Source of the DNA: CAZJGF01 sp964545665
GTDB lineage: Bacteria > Chloroflexota > Dehalococcoidia > GIF9 > AB-539-J10
Assembly (NCBI GenBank): GCA_964545665.1
Contig: CAZJGF010000038.1
Span: forward strand, 1 to 13,866
DNA: 13,866 nucleotides
Direction of reading: 5' to 3'
The notes beneath the pieces were generated by a model, which saw only the letters and a list, made by a program, of their open reading frames with translations, was not told the DNA's origin and did not search any database. The position numbers were made by a program, and so were the translations under genes. Positions 1 through 6,458 of this stretch are shown in pieces. Numbering within the stretch: the first letter of the stretch is position 1; the number at the start of each line of letters is the position of its first letter.

Positions 1-311
1 CCTTGGAATGTATTGGAAGGATTGAGAAATATATCGAGGGTCTGACGTTTGAAGATTTTGAGAACGATAGCAAGACAGTCGATGCAGTAGTGAGAAATCT
101 GGAAATAATTGGTGAGGCTTCGAAGAGCATACAGGAAGACGTGAAGGCAAGGTATCCAGATGTGTATTGGAAAGGCGTAGTTGGACTTAGAAACAGAATT
201 ATCCACGAATATTTTGGTGTTGATTTAAAGATTATCTGGCATATTGTCAAAGAGGAGCTTCCGACGCTGATGAAACAAATGAAGCGCATTCTGGAAAAGG
301 ATGAGGGATAA
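1..311 (+). CDS. HepT-type HEPN ribonuclease toxin (DUF86), 5' end cut by window
   Basis: The reading frame is open from base 3 to the TAA at 309-311 and gives 102 residues. It matches the HepT/DUF86 family, a HEPN-fold RNase toxin that normally pairs with an MntA-type nucleotidyltransferase antitoxin. The HEPN signature R-x4-H-x-Y is present as R63, H68 and Y70 (RNRIIHEY, counting the TTG at base 3 as 1). Flanking it are the family-typical RNLEIIGEA stretch (31-39) and FGVDLKIIW (71-79). The TTG at base 3 is not a convincing start: family members usually have roughly 15 more residues, with the same LECIGRIEKY segment internal, so the true start lies before the window. The antitoxin gene, if any, would also be upstream, because nothing downstream resembles one. 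The active-site motif is intact, so the visible part is not obviously decayed. Confidence 0.8.
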   Translation, partial: LECIGRIEKYIEGLTFEDFENDSKTVDAVVRNLEIIGEASKSIQEDVKARYPDVYWKGVVGLRNRIIHEYFGVDLKIIWHIVKEELPTLMKQMKRILEKDEG

Positions 312-546
312 TATAACATGGGTATCCTCGCAGGACATGGACGGAGATTTGGCCTACCATTTTCTCGTTTCCTTCGCCTCTGAAGCTAAAATTAACCTTC
401 ATGCCAGAGTAATCACCGGTATAAACGACCACCACAAGGCCGAATCGTTATTCAAGGCGTTGGGCCGAGCTGTGGATTCAGCCACCCGCATTGACGGAAG
501 ACTGCTTGGAAGAGTCCCCAGCAGTAAGGAGGTTATCGAGAGGTAG
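301..546 (+). pseudogene. hisB: C-terminal remnant of imidazoleglycerol-phosphate dehydratase (hisB)
   Basis: This 81-codon frame starts inside the last codons of the HepT gene (11-base overlap) and ends at TAG 544-546. From about residue 11 it reads like the last ~70 residues of HisB, the histidine-pathway dehydratase: LAYHFLVSFASEAKINLHAR, then the metal-binding HHxxE motif (DHHKAES, about residues 43-49), LFKALGRAVDSATRID and the ending GRVPSSKEVIE. HisB is normally about 195 residues; the N-terminal half with its own HHxxE motif and catalytic residues is absent, and the sequence upstream is HepT instead. It is therefore a truncated remnant that cannot form the active site alone. It has no internal stop, so a short peptide could still be made by coupling to HepT translation. 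No other his gene is in the window. The junction lies at about 305-335. Confidence 0.78.
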
Positions 547-614
547 AGGGTTGAATCAGCGGACACCTGGCTCTCCTGGGAAGACACGCGTCCATATAAT
601 GCCATAGCCAATTT

Positions 615-642
615 TTGTAATCTAAAATATTCTTGCTATAAT
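615..642 (+). promoter_or_regulatory. Probable sigma70-type promoter for the phasin-like gene
   Basis: A perfect extended -10 element, TGC followed by TATAAT, lies at 634-642. A partial -35, TTGTAA at 615-620 (4 of 6 consensus bases), is 16 bases upstream of the hexamer. Transcription would begin near 649, about 45 bases before the chosen start codon at 694. The surroundings are AT-rich. Confidence 0.6.
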
Positions 643-678
643 GATGTTTGATAAGCTAGGGAAGTAGTTATGAGAATC

Positions 679-686
679 AAAGGAGG
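679..686 (+). promoter_or_regulatory. Ribosome binding site that sets the phasin-like start
   Basis: AAAGGAGG lies 7 bases before the ATG at 694. It falls inside the frame that would begin at the earlier ATG (670). That earlier ATG has no Shine-Dalgarno of its own, which argues for 694 as the true start. Confidence 0.75.
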
Positions 687-693
687 AGATGCT

Positions 694-1005
694 ATGGTAG
701 AGCTACTCAGGAAAACGGTTTTAACAGGAATTGGCCTTGCCTACATGACAAAGGATAAGATTGAGGAGGTGGCAAAAAAAATTAGCGAAGAGAGCAACCT
801 CACTGAGGAAGAGGGTAGAAAGTTAGCTAAAGACCTGCTGAACCAATCAGAGGAATCCAAACGAAATCTGGAAACTCGAATTGACAAAGTTGTAAAGAGC
901 GCTTTAGGGAAATTGGACATTCCGTCACGCCAGGATTTGCAGAAACTCGAAAGTCGTATAGAAGAACTGGGAAAGTTGAGGGAAAAAGAAGGCGGCAGTT
1001 CCTAA
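694..1005 (+). CDS. Phasin-like coiled-coil protein (COG3937 type)
   Basis: This is a small, highly charged, almost wholly helical protein of 103 residues. It begins with a short hydrophobic helix (MVELLRKTVLTGIGLAYMTK) and continues with the EEVAKKISEESNLTEEEGRKLAKDLL segment and a C-terminal coiled coil rich in E, K, R and L. This layout matches the polyhydroxyalkanoate-synthesis-regulator phasin family (COG3937/PF05597-like). Many members sit in genomes without polyester synthases, and their role is unknown. The ATG at 694 is preferred over the in-frame ATG at 670 because AAAGGAGG lies 7 bases upstream of it. The next gene on the same strand is a UbiB-family kinase, 383 bases away. I infer a membrane- or lipid-associated helper role for that kinase; the sequence does not show it. 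No catalytic motif is visible. Confidence 0.7.
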   Translation: MVELLRKTVLTGIGLAYMTKDKIEEVAKKISEESNLTEEEGRKLAKDLLNQSEESKRNLETRIDKVVKSALGKLDIPSRQDLQKLESRIEELGKLREKEGGSS

Positions 1006-1092
1006 CAACATGTATACTGCGAATAGTCTATTTCCCCGGTCTGTGGATAGGTTTGTTGCAGCGGTTATAGACTTCGGGGACTTCGATCTGTA

Positions 1093-1112
1093 GATGAGAA
1101 ATCATCGTTTTT
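1093..1112 (+). terminator. Weak candidate intrinsic terminator after the phasin-like gene
   Basis: GATGA (1093-1097) and TCATC (1102-1106) form a 5-bp stem closed by a GAAA tetraloop, followed by G and five T (1108-1112) and a further T-rich stretch. The stem is short and AT-rich, so efficiency would be low. It lies about 90 bases after the phasin-like stop. Confidence 0.35.
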
Positions 1113-1322
1113 GGTTTCGGCTTGTCACATAATTAGTTCATAGATTCTCAGCTGCCTTACTTAGCTTCTCTGGTTACTCCTAGCTCTGGCGACGTATTCT
1201 TGTAACAGCTGTTTGCAAGCCGCGATTTCCCAACTGCTCCTCAGGGAGCATACCTTTCAATTTGCCATCCCCACGTGAAGTTCGATCGCTCATTTACTTA
1301 ATCGCTACCTTCCTTCTCATGT

Positions 1323-1357
1323 TACCATGTGAAGTAGCTCTATTCTCATGGTATACT
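1323..1357 (+). promoter_or_regulatory. Candidate ubiB promoter with overlapping inverted repeat
   Basis: TGG followed by TATACT (1349-1357) is an extended -10; no good -35 is visible at 16-18 bases. TACCATG (1323-1329) and CATGGTA (1347-1353) form a perfect 7-bp inverted repeat with 17 bases between the arms, and the right arm overlaps the -10. That placement would suit a repressor operator, but it may be chance. Transcription would start near 1364, about 25 bases before the ATG. Confidence 0.4.
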
Positions 1358-1388
1358 TTCCCCACTAAACGCTACATATGGTGAAAGA

Positions 1389-3080
1389 ATGATTCGTAGA
1401 GTTCGAGTGATAACTCGTTTATATCGTCACATTAACCGTTACCGAGAAATAATTGTTGTATTAGTTAAGTACGGTTTTGGAGATCTGCTAACCAGGACTC
1501 ATTTGGGGGAATACGTTGATCTTGGTAAAAAAGTCCTCCTAAGGAAAGGAGCTAAGGAGACTGCATCCCTTTCCCGCTGGGAACGGATGAGAATGGCGCT
1601 GGAGGAACTTGGTCCGACTTTTGTAAAAGCAGGCCAGATAATGAGTAGCAGGCCTGATCTATTGCCTCACGAACTTATTGTTGAGCTTGAGAAACTTCAG
1701 GATTCTGTGTCTCCTTTTTCGGGGGAAGAAGCGAAGCGATCAGTTGAACAGGAACTCGGTAAACCTATATCCGACCTTTTCAATGAATTCACGGACACTC
1801 CTATTGCTTCAGCCTCAATAGCACAAGTCCATGAAGCCGTACTCCAGGGTGGAGAAAAAGTCGTCGTCAAAGTTCAACGTCCAAGAATAGAACAGATTAT
1901 TGAAGTTGACCTAGAGATAATGCTTCATCTTGCTACACTGCTGGAAAAACACCTGCCGGGGATGGATGTATTAAATCCTGTGGGCGTAGCTAACGAATTT
2001 GAGCGCAGTATCAGAAAGGAAATAGACTTCACTATTGAGGCCACACACATTGAACGTTTTGGCAGCAATTTTCGGAGAGTTCAGACTATCCACGTGCCAA
2101 AAGTTTATAGAAACTATACTACAAGAAAAATTCTCACAATGGAATTTATTGATGGCATCAAAGTCTCTAATATTGATGCATTGTTAAAATCGGGGAATGA
2201 CCCTAAAACTATTGCAAGTCGGGGGACTGAGCTTGTTCTTAAGCAGGTGTTTGAACATGGTTTTTTTCACGCTGACCCTCACGCCGGCAATATCCTGGTG
2301 TTGGATAACAATATTATCTGCTTTATTGATTTTGGTATGATGGGGAGGCTGTTACCTAAGCACGGAGAATATCTCAGCAGTATTATCGTTGGAATAGTCA
2401 ACAGAGACGCAAAAATGCTAACAAAAACCTTCCTACAATTATCAAACATCAGGCGTATTGAGAACATTGACCAACTGGAATATCAAGTAGGTGAATTGGT
2501 AGACCAGTATTCTTATTTACCACTAAAAGACATAAATATGGGCCAATTGTTGAACGAAGTGATTAAGTTGTCTGTTGCTTATAAACTGAAAATGCCACCT
2601 AATCTTTACTTACTAGTAAAAGCCTTGGTGAGCATTGAGGGTGTAGGTAGAGTATTGGACCCGGATTTTAATATGGTGAAACATACGGAGCCGTTTGCCA
2701 AAAAATTGTTAAAAGCTCGTCTAAGTCCTCGCAGATTGGCAAAGGATACATATTTAGCAACTACGGAATTTAGTCTTTTGCTTCGTGACCTTCCCTCAGA
2801 AATAAGGGATATAATTGAGCAAATCAAGGTTGGACAATTGAAGATAGAGTTTGAGCACAAAGGGCTGGAGCCCTCGCTCAGGAAAGGCGACCAAATCAGC
2901 AATCGTATTGCATTCGCGATTCTTTTAGCTTCTTTGGTTATCGGCTCTTCTCTTATCGTTCTGTCAGGAATCCCACCTAAGTGGAATGGGATACCTATTA
3001 TTGGAGTAATTGGTTTTCTTGGGTCTGGCATAATGGGCTTTTGGCTGCTTGTTTCAATATTGAGGCATGGTAGAATGTAA
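1389..3080 (+). CDS. ubiB: ABC1/AarF/UbiB family atypical protein kinase
   Basis: This 563-residue protein belongs to the UbiB (ADCK/ABC1) atypical kinase family, ATPases tied to isoprenoid-quinone synthesis and membrane lipid homeostasis. All family landmarks are visible: the KxGQ motif (K80-AGQ, followed by SSRPDLLP), the Ala-rich replacement of the P-loop (IASASIAQVH, 139-148), the nucleotide-binding lysine in VVVKVQRP (K161), the EIDFTIEA segment (211-218), the catalytic loop HADPHAGN (294-301) and the metal-binding IDFG (313-316). Two hydrophobic segments at about 507-527 and 536-557, separated by IPPKWNGIP, form the usual C-terminal membrane hairpin. Length is typical and nothing is missing. 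The start follows GGTGAAAG with a weak Shine-Dalgarno. A phasin-like gene lies upstream; no ubiquinone or menaquinone gene is in the window, so the substrate pathway stays open. Membership is certain; the symbol is by family only. Confidence 0.93.
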   Translation: MIRRVRVITRLYRHINRYREIIVVLVKYGFGDLLTRTHLGEYVDLGKKVLLRKGAKETASLSRWERMRMALEELGPTFVKAGQIMSSRPDLLPHELIVELEKLQDSVSPFSGEEAKRSVEQELGKPISDLFNEFTDTPIASASIAQVHEAVLQGGEKVVVKVQRPRIEQIIEVDLEIMLHLATLLEKHLPGMDVLNPVGVANEFERSIRKEIDFTIEATHIERFGSNFRRVQTIHVPKVYRNYTTRKILTMEFIDGIKVSNIDALLKSGNDPKTIASRGTELVLKQVFEHGFFHADPHAGNILVLDNNIICFIDFGMMGRLLPKHGEYLSSIIVGIVNRDAKMLTKTFLQLSNIRRIENIDQLEYQVGELVDQYSYLPLKDINMGQLLNEVIKLSVAYKLKMPPNLYLLVKALVSIEGVGRVLDPDFNMVKHTEPFAKKLLKARLSPRRLAKDTYLATTEFSLLLRDLPSEIRDIIEQIKVGQLKIEFEHKGLEPSLRKGDQISNRIAFAILLASLVIGSSLIVLSGIPPKWNGIPIIGVIGFLGSGIMGFWLLVSILRHGRM

Positions 3081-3175
3081 AGTATTTATAAGACCTTTGC
3101 TGGGCGCTCAGAAATTGAAGAGCAGGTAAGGATAGATACCATCTCAATTATGAATAGGGTTTGGAGTAAATTAGA

Positions 3176-4144
3176 GTGAAAAAGATTGCTGTTTTAACCA
3201 GCGGGGGTGATGCTCCGGGGATGAATGCCTGCATCAGGGCGATTGTCCGCTGTGGGGTTAGGCATAAACTGGAAGTAATAGGGATTCGGCGAGGCTACGC
3301 CGGTTTGCTGGAGGGGGAGTTTGTTAAATTAGGTCCAAGGTCGGTAGCTAATATTATTCACCGTGGAGGCACTTTTCTAGAGACGGCCCGCTGCGAGGAA
3401 ATGAAGACGGCGGGAGGTGTGAAGAAGGCAGTGCAGGCTTTGTGCCAGGAAGGCATTGATGGTTTGATAACCATAGGTGGTGACGGCACCTTTCGTGGTG
3501 CAACAGCTCTGGCCAAAGCAGCCGAGATACAGGTAATTGGTATTCCCGGCACGATAGATAACGACGTCTATGGGACTGACTATGCTATTGGTTTCGATAC
3601 TGCAATAAATACCGCTCTGGATGCCATAGACAAGATTAGAGATACCGCTGGGTCTTTACAGCGTCCCTTTTTCATCGAGGTCATGGGAAAGGATAGAGGT
3701 TTCATTGCCTTAGATGTTGGTATTGCCGGTGGAGCTGAAGATATCCTGATTCCTGAGATAGAGACGAAGATAGAAGAGCTTTGCCTTGATATGAGTCGCA
3801 ACTTTAAGAGAGGTAAGAAGTCCAGTATTGTGATAGTTGCTGAAGGTGACGATGCCGGTGGCGTGTTTCGAGTGGCCCAGCAGGTGTGGCAGAGACTGAG
3901 ATTAGAGTACCGTATTTGCGTGCTGGGGCATATACAAAGGGGCGGCTCACCCACGGCCAGAGATAGGATTCTAGCCAGTAAACTAGGAGCCGCGGCTGTG
4001 GATGCTTTAGTAAACGGCAAATCAGGCTATATGGTGGGGGAACTGAAGGGGGAGATAGTTCTCACTCCCTTGAATGAAACCTGGGAGAAAAGGAAGGAAT
4101 TAGATACTAGCTTGCTGCAGTTAGTTAAAATATTGGCTGCTTAA
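3176..4144 (+). CDS. pfkA: ATP-dependent 6-phosphofructokinase
   Basis: This 322-residue PfkA-type phosphofructokinase phosphorylates fructose 6-phosphate (or possibly tagatose 6-phosphate) at carbon 1. The nucleotide loop is TSGGDAPGMN (8-17), and the ATP-type signature GGDGT spans 101-105. A glycine in GGDG at 104 and PGTIDND (124-130, catalytic Asp about 128) rather than GGDD and PKTIDND point to ATP, not pyrophosphate, as donor. HIQRGGSPTARDR near the C-terminus is the family substrate-binding segment. One oddity: the usual MGR motif reads MGK (M170-G171-K172). The start is GTG at 3176, with TGGAG 9 bases upstream, giving the standard MKKIAVLTSGGDAPGMN beginning. It lies 95 bases after ubiB and 4 bases before a class I aldolase, with which it surely forms an operon. 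No strong promoter was recognised upstream. Confidence 0.93.
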   Translation: MKKIAVLTSGGDAPGMNACIRAIVRCGVRHKLEVIGIRRGYAGLLEGEFVKLGPRSVANIIHRGGTFLETARCEEMKTAGGVKKAVQALCQEGIDGLITIGGDGTFRGATALAKAAEIQVIGIPGTIDNDVYGTDYAIGFDTAINTALDAIDKIRDTAGSLQRPFFIEVMGKDRGFIALDVGIAGGAEDILIPEIETKIEELCLDMSRNFKRGKKSSIVIVAEGDDAGGVFRVAQQVWQRLRLEYRICVLGHIQRGGSPTARDRILASKLGAAAVDALVNGKSGYMVGELKGEIVLTPLNETWEKRKELDTSLLQLVKILAA

Positions 4145-4148
4145 GAGT

Positions 4149-5126
4149 ATGAGAACGCTATCCATAGGTAAAACAAGACGCTTGCAGCAGCTAGCTAATG
4201 ATAAGGGTATCCTGGCGATGTGTGCCCTCGACCACAGGGGCTCGCTGATAAAGATGCTTGGTGGAGAGCAGCCAGAAAAGGTTAGCTATCAGGAGATAGT
4301 GGATTTCAAGATGGACCTATGCCAAGCGCTGGCTCATCATGCTAGCGCTATGCTCCTCGATCCCATCTATGGGGCTGCACAGGCAATCACTGCTGGAATT
4401 CTCCCTAAGGGTACAGGGTTGCTGGTAAGTTTGGAAGAAACCGGCTATTCAGGTGAAACGGAGGCAAGGATCACCAGTTTACTACCCGATTGGGATGTGA
4501 GAAAAGTAAAGAAAATGGGAGCCACAGGAGCGAAGCTTTTGCTATACTACCGCCCTGATGTTGGTGTCGCTGGCAAGCAATTGGATACGGTGAAGAAGTT
4601 GGCTAGTAATTGCCTGACAGAGGACATGCCTTTTGTGGTTGAGCCTGTCAGCTATAAGGTAGGAGAGGCAGAAGCCGACCCAGGAGAATTTGCCAAGGTG
4701 AAGCCACAATTAGTTGTAGAAACAGCCAAACAAATCACAGCAATCCCTATTGATGTACTCAAGGCTGAATTTCCCGCCGATCTTAGATATGAGAAAGATA
4801 GGGGCCGATTGCTAGAGCTTTGTCATCAGCTTGACGCGGCAAGCCAGGTTCCCTGGGTTATCCTCAGTGCCGGGGTTGATTTCGACCTCTTTTATCAGCA
4901 GGTCGAGATGGCTTGCCAGGCGGGGGCCTCAGGCTTTTTAGCCGGGCGTGCTCTATGGCAAGAAGCCACCAAGGCTAGTTCCCGAAAGGAACGATTGACA
5001 TTCCTGGAGACTACCGTGGTCAACAGGCTGGAAAGCCTGACTGAATTAGCCAATGCTTACGGGACTCCCTGGCATACAAAGCTTGGAGCCAGCCAGATAA
5101 ACAAGCAATGGTATCATGCTTATTGA
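4149..5126 (+). CDS. lacD: Tagatose-1,6-bisphosphate aldolase family class I aldolase (LacD-like)
   Basis: This 325-residue protein matches the LacD family, class I (Schiff-base) aldolases that split tagatose 1,6-bisphosphate and also other hexulose bisphosphates, fructose 1,6-bisphosphate included, into glyceraldehyde 3-phosphate and dihydroxyacetone phosphate. The Schiff-base lysine is K205 in IDVLKAEFPAD, the same number as in streptococcal LacD. Other landmarks are CALDHRGS (25-32), LLDPIYG (69-75), GAKLLLYYRPD (127-137) and the acidic residue E165 in PFVVEPVSY. The start ATG is 4 bases after the pfk stop, so translation is probably coupled. The genuine LacC kinase is absent and a PfkA-type kinase precedes instead, so this aldolase may serve glycolysis or gluconeogenesis rather than lactose catabolism. 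Specificity cannot be settled from sequence because LacD enzymes discriminate poorly between C4 epimers. Confidence 0.9.
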   Translation: MRTLSIGKTRRLQQLANDKGILAMCALDHRGSLIKMLGGEQPEKVSYQEIVDFKMDLCQALAHHASAMLLDPIYGAAQAITAGILPKGTGLLVSLEETGYSGETEARITSLLPDWDVRKVKKMGATGAKLLLYYRPDVGVAGKQLDTVKKLASNCLTEDMPFVVEPVSYKVGEAEADPGEFAKVKPQLVVETAKQITAIPIDVLKAEFPADLRYEKDRGRLLELCHQLDAASQVPWVILSAGVDFDLFYQQVEMACQAGASGFLAGRALWQEATKASSRKERLTFLETTVVNRLESLTELANAYGTPWHTKLGASQINKQWYHAY

Positions 5127-5179
5127 ATGACCTGTTGTAAACACCCCCGGGAATTCTACCGCAAGCTTCGATGTTTTGT

Positions 5180-5800
5180 TTAGTATGACTTAATGTGCCT
5201 GGCCACGATACCAATGGCCTGAAACATTTGGTCAGATGGCAGAAGGTAGGTGGTCCGTATTCTAACGTACCCATGCTTCGGCTCAGGGAAAATCCGAATA
5301 CTTTCCTTGAGAGCTTTAGGGTCAGTCTGCAACAGCTTCTCTTCCAACCTGTAATCCAAATTGAGGCTTTGGGCCAAAAGTCTGTCTCCCTTCCATTCAA
5401 TGCCCAATACCTTGCCCCACAGAGGCGAGCTTTTCTTTCTAACCAACCTCGTTTTCTTCAATGTTCGCTTTCCCATAATGTTTGGGCTCTTCACTAAGTA
5501 ATCAAGGAAGTAATGCACTCCATACTGACTAGCTACACTGATAACATTTATGGAATCTATGTTTCTATCTGCTAGTTCTATGATTCCTTCTGACTTCTGC
5601 CCCGAGGCGCGACCTAGCCCTATCTTCTCCTTTTCACTACCTCTTCCTATCAGGGAAGCATCCACGCCTATTTGCTGAAGATGCTGGTAAAGTTCTTCTC
5701 TTTTCAGGGGACCAGCCTTCTTCCTTTTTTTGAGGGCTAAAGGCAAGCCAATGGCTACTAGCAGAGCCATTATGATACCGCTAATGTTACTCCAGTCCAT
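5180..5800 (-). CDS. Membrane-anchored protein of unknown function
   Basis: I do not recognise this 206-residue protein. Its N-terminus holds one hydrophobic helix (about residues 6-23, IMALLVAIGLPLAL) followed at once by the basic cluster KKRKK, as in a signal anchor with the rest in the cytoplasm. The remainder is a soluble, basic region: a helix around REELYQHLQQIGVD (34-47), a stretch ending VASQYGVHYFLDYLV, then an RTLKKTRLVRKK segment and a C-terminal part rich in beta-type residues (KHGYVRIRTTYLLPSDQMF). There are no cysteine pairs, P-loop or recognisable catalytic motif. It starts at ATG 5800, with AAGG just upstream, 77 bases past the purC stop on the same strand. It has a probable promoter of its own and converges on lacD, whose stop is 53 bases away. 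Nothing suggests decay. Confidence 0.7.
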   Translation of the reverse strand: MDWSNISGIIMALLVAIGLPLALKKRKKAGPLKREELYQHLQQIGVDASLIGRGSEKEKIGLGRASGQKSEGIIELADRNIDSINVISVASQYGVHYFLDYLVKSPNIMGKRTLKKTRLVRKKSSPLWGKVLGIEWKGDRLLAQSLNLDYRLEEKLLQTDPKALKESIRIFPEPKHGYVRIRTTYLLPSDQMFQAIGIVARHIKSY

Positions 5801-5823
5801 TTCTACCTTGACAAATGCTACCT

Positions 5824-5851
5824 ATTCTACATAGCTAAGAGTAAACGTCAA
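5824..5851 (-). promoter_or_regulatory. Probable promoter for the 206-residue unknown protein
   Basis: Read on the minus strand, TTGACG (5851-5846) and TAGAAT (5829-5824) are separated by 16 bases; each matches five of six consensus bases. Transcription would start near 5817, about 17 bases before the ATG at 5800. It lies between the purC stop and this gene, so the gene can be expressed independently of the purine operon. Confidence 0.5.
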
Positions 5852-5877
5852 GCTTATCACAATCAGAAATTCCCTAG

Positions 5878-6447
5878 CTAAATAGATTTCCCGGTAAATA
5901 GCCGATAAATTTTGTTATACCGCCGTGTGGTAGCTTCAATCACCTCTGGTGGCAACATAGGCACTGGCGGCTCTTTATTCCAGCCGGAAGCTGTAAGCCA
6001 GTCACGAACTGGTTGCTTGTCAAAGCTGGGTTGTGAATGGCCAACTTCGTATTGGCTAGCGTCCCAAAATCGGCTTGAGTCCGGCGTTAGCAGTTCATCA
6101 ATAAGGACTAATCCACCGTTGATAAGGCCAAATTCAAACTTAGTGTCGGCGATTATGATGCCCTTGGCCTTGGCGTAGTCTTGAGCATATCGGTAAATGA
6201 GTAAACTTTTTTGTTTTAACTCAGCAATCAAGTCTTCGATGCCGAGGCTTTCTATGTCCTGATTNNNNNNNNNNNNNNNNNNNNNNNNNNNNNNNNNNNN
6301 NNNNNNNNNNNNNNNNNNNNNNNNNNNNNNNNNNNNNNNNNNNNNNNNNNNNNNNNNNNNNNNNTTATCGCCTAAATCGTAAACGTCCCTTACCTTGCCG
6401 CGCCGGAATAAGGGAAAGGATAAATCAGTTTGTAATAAGACAGACAT
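5878..6447 (-). CDS. purC: SAICAR synthetase, interrupted by assembly gap
   Basis: PurC ligates aspartate to CAIR in the ATP-dependent eighth step of IMP synthesis. Two pieces are visible. The N-terminal 27 residues (6447-6365) contain the family opening LFRRGKVRDVYDLGD. The C-terminal 128 residues (6264-5878) contain IIIADTKFEFG, LIDELLTPDSSRFW and SQPSFDKQPVRDWL, all strongly conserved. Between them lie 100 N. Enzymes of this long type run to roughly 295-300 residues, so about 140 residues, not the 33 implied by the N run, must be missing. The apparent open frame across the gap is accidental. The lost part includes most of the ATP-binding and CAIR-binding regions. The gene begins 11 bases after the purB stop and is the last purine gene of the operon. 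Identity is certain; only the length is not. Confidence 0.93.
   Translation of the reverse strand: MSVLLQTDLSFPLFRRGKVRDVYDLGDXXXXXXXXXXXXXXXXXXXXXXXXXXXXXXXXXXNQDIESLGIEDLIAELKQKSLLIYRYAQDYAKAKGIIIADTKFEFGLINGGLVLIDELLTPDSSRFWDASQYEVGHSQPSFDKQPVRDWLTASGWNKEPPVPMLPPEVIEATTRRYNKIYRLFTGKSI
6265..6364. other. Assembly gap of 100 N inside purC
   Basis: Exactly 100 undetermined bases, the conventional placeholder for a gap of unknown size. Both flanks encode parts of the same gene in the same orientation, so the join is right but its length is not measured. Confidence 0.98.
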
Positions 6448-6458
6448 TTTCGGTTCCG

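Larger units (their letters stand above)
1006..1388. other. 383-base intergenic region with several possible stems
   Basis: No convincing gene lies here. Visible structures are: a 9-bp interrupted stem pairing CCCCGGTCT (1034-1042) with AGAC and CGGGG (1069-1072, 1075-1079); a GATGA/TCATC hairpin with a T-run (1093-1112); an imperfect palindrome centred on AACAGCTGTT (1199-1219); and a 6-bp hairpin TGCTCC-TCAG-GGAGCA (1235-1250). At the right end are an extended -10 and an inverted repeat before ubiB. The only reading frame noted is a 37-codon minus-strand frame (1180-1293) without family resemblance. Confidence 0.55.

Noticed and set aside
1..546. Active toxin-antitoxin or defence island
   Set aside because: Only part of one HepT gene is visible, with no antitoxin and no other defence gene in the window.
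1180..1293. 37-codon minus-strand frame in the intergenic region before ubiB
   Set aside because: Short, without ribosome binding site or recognisable family; the same bases form hairpins, so it is probably chance.
2606..3031. 141-codon minus-strand frame inside ubiB
   Set aside because: Antisense shadow of the ubiB C-terminal region, without family resemblance.
3580..4020. 146-codon minus-strand frame inside pfkA
   Set aside because: Lies opposite conserved PFK motifs, rich in Ser/Pro/Ile as expected of an antisense frame.
5127..5179. Bidirectional terminator between lacD and the unknown gene
   Set aside because: Convergent genes make one likely, but no stem of useful length is adjacent to the TTTTGTTT stretch.
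5020..5400. 126-codon minus-strand frame overlapping lacD and the unknown gene
   Set aside because: Runs antisense over the conserved lacD end and in another frame over the unknown gene; no start signal.
5195..5497. 100-codon plus-strand frame opposite the 206-residue unknown protein
   Set aside because: The minus-strand frame is longer and has a start, ribosome binding site, promoter and sensible membrane-anchor layout; the plus frame has none.
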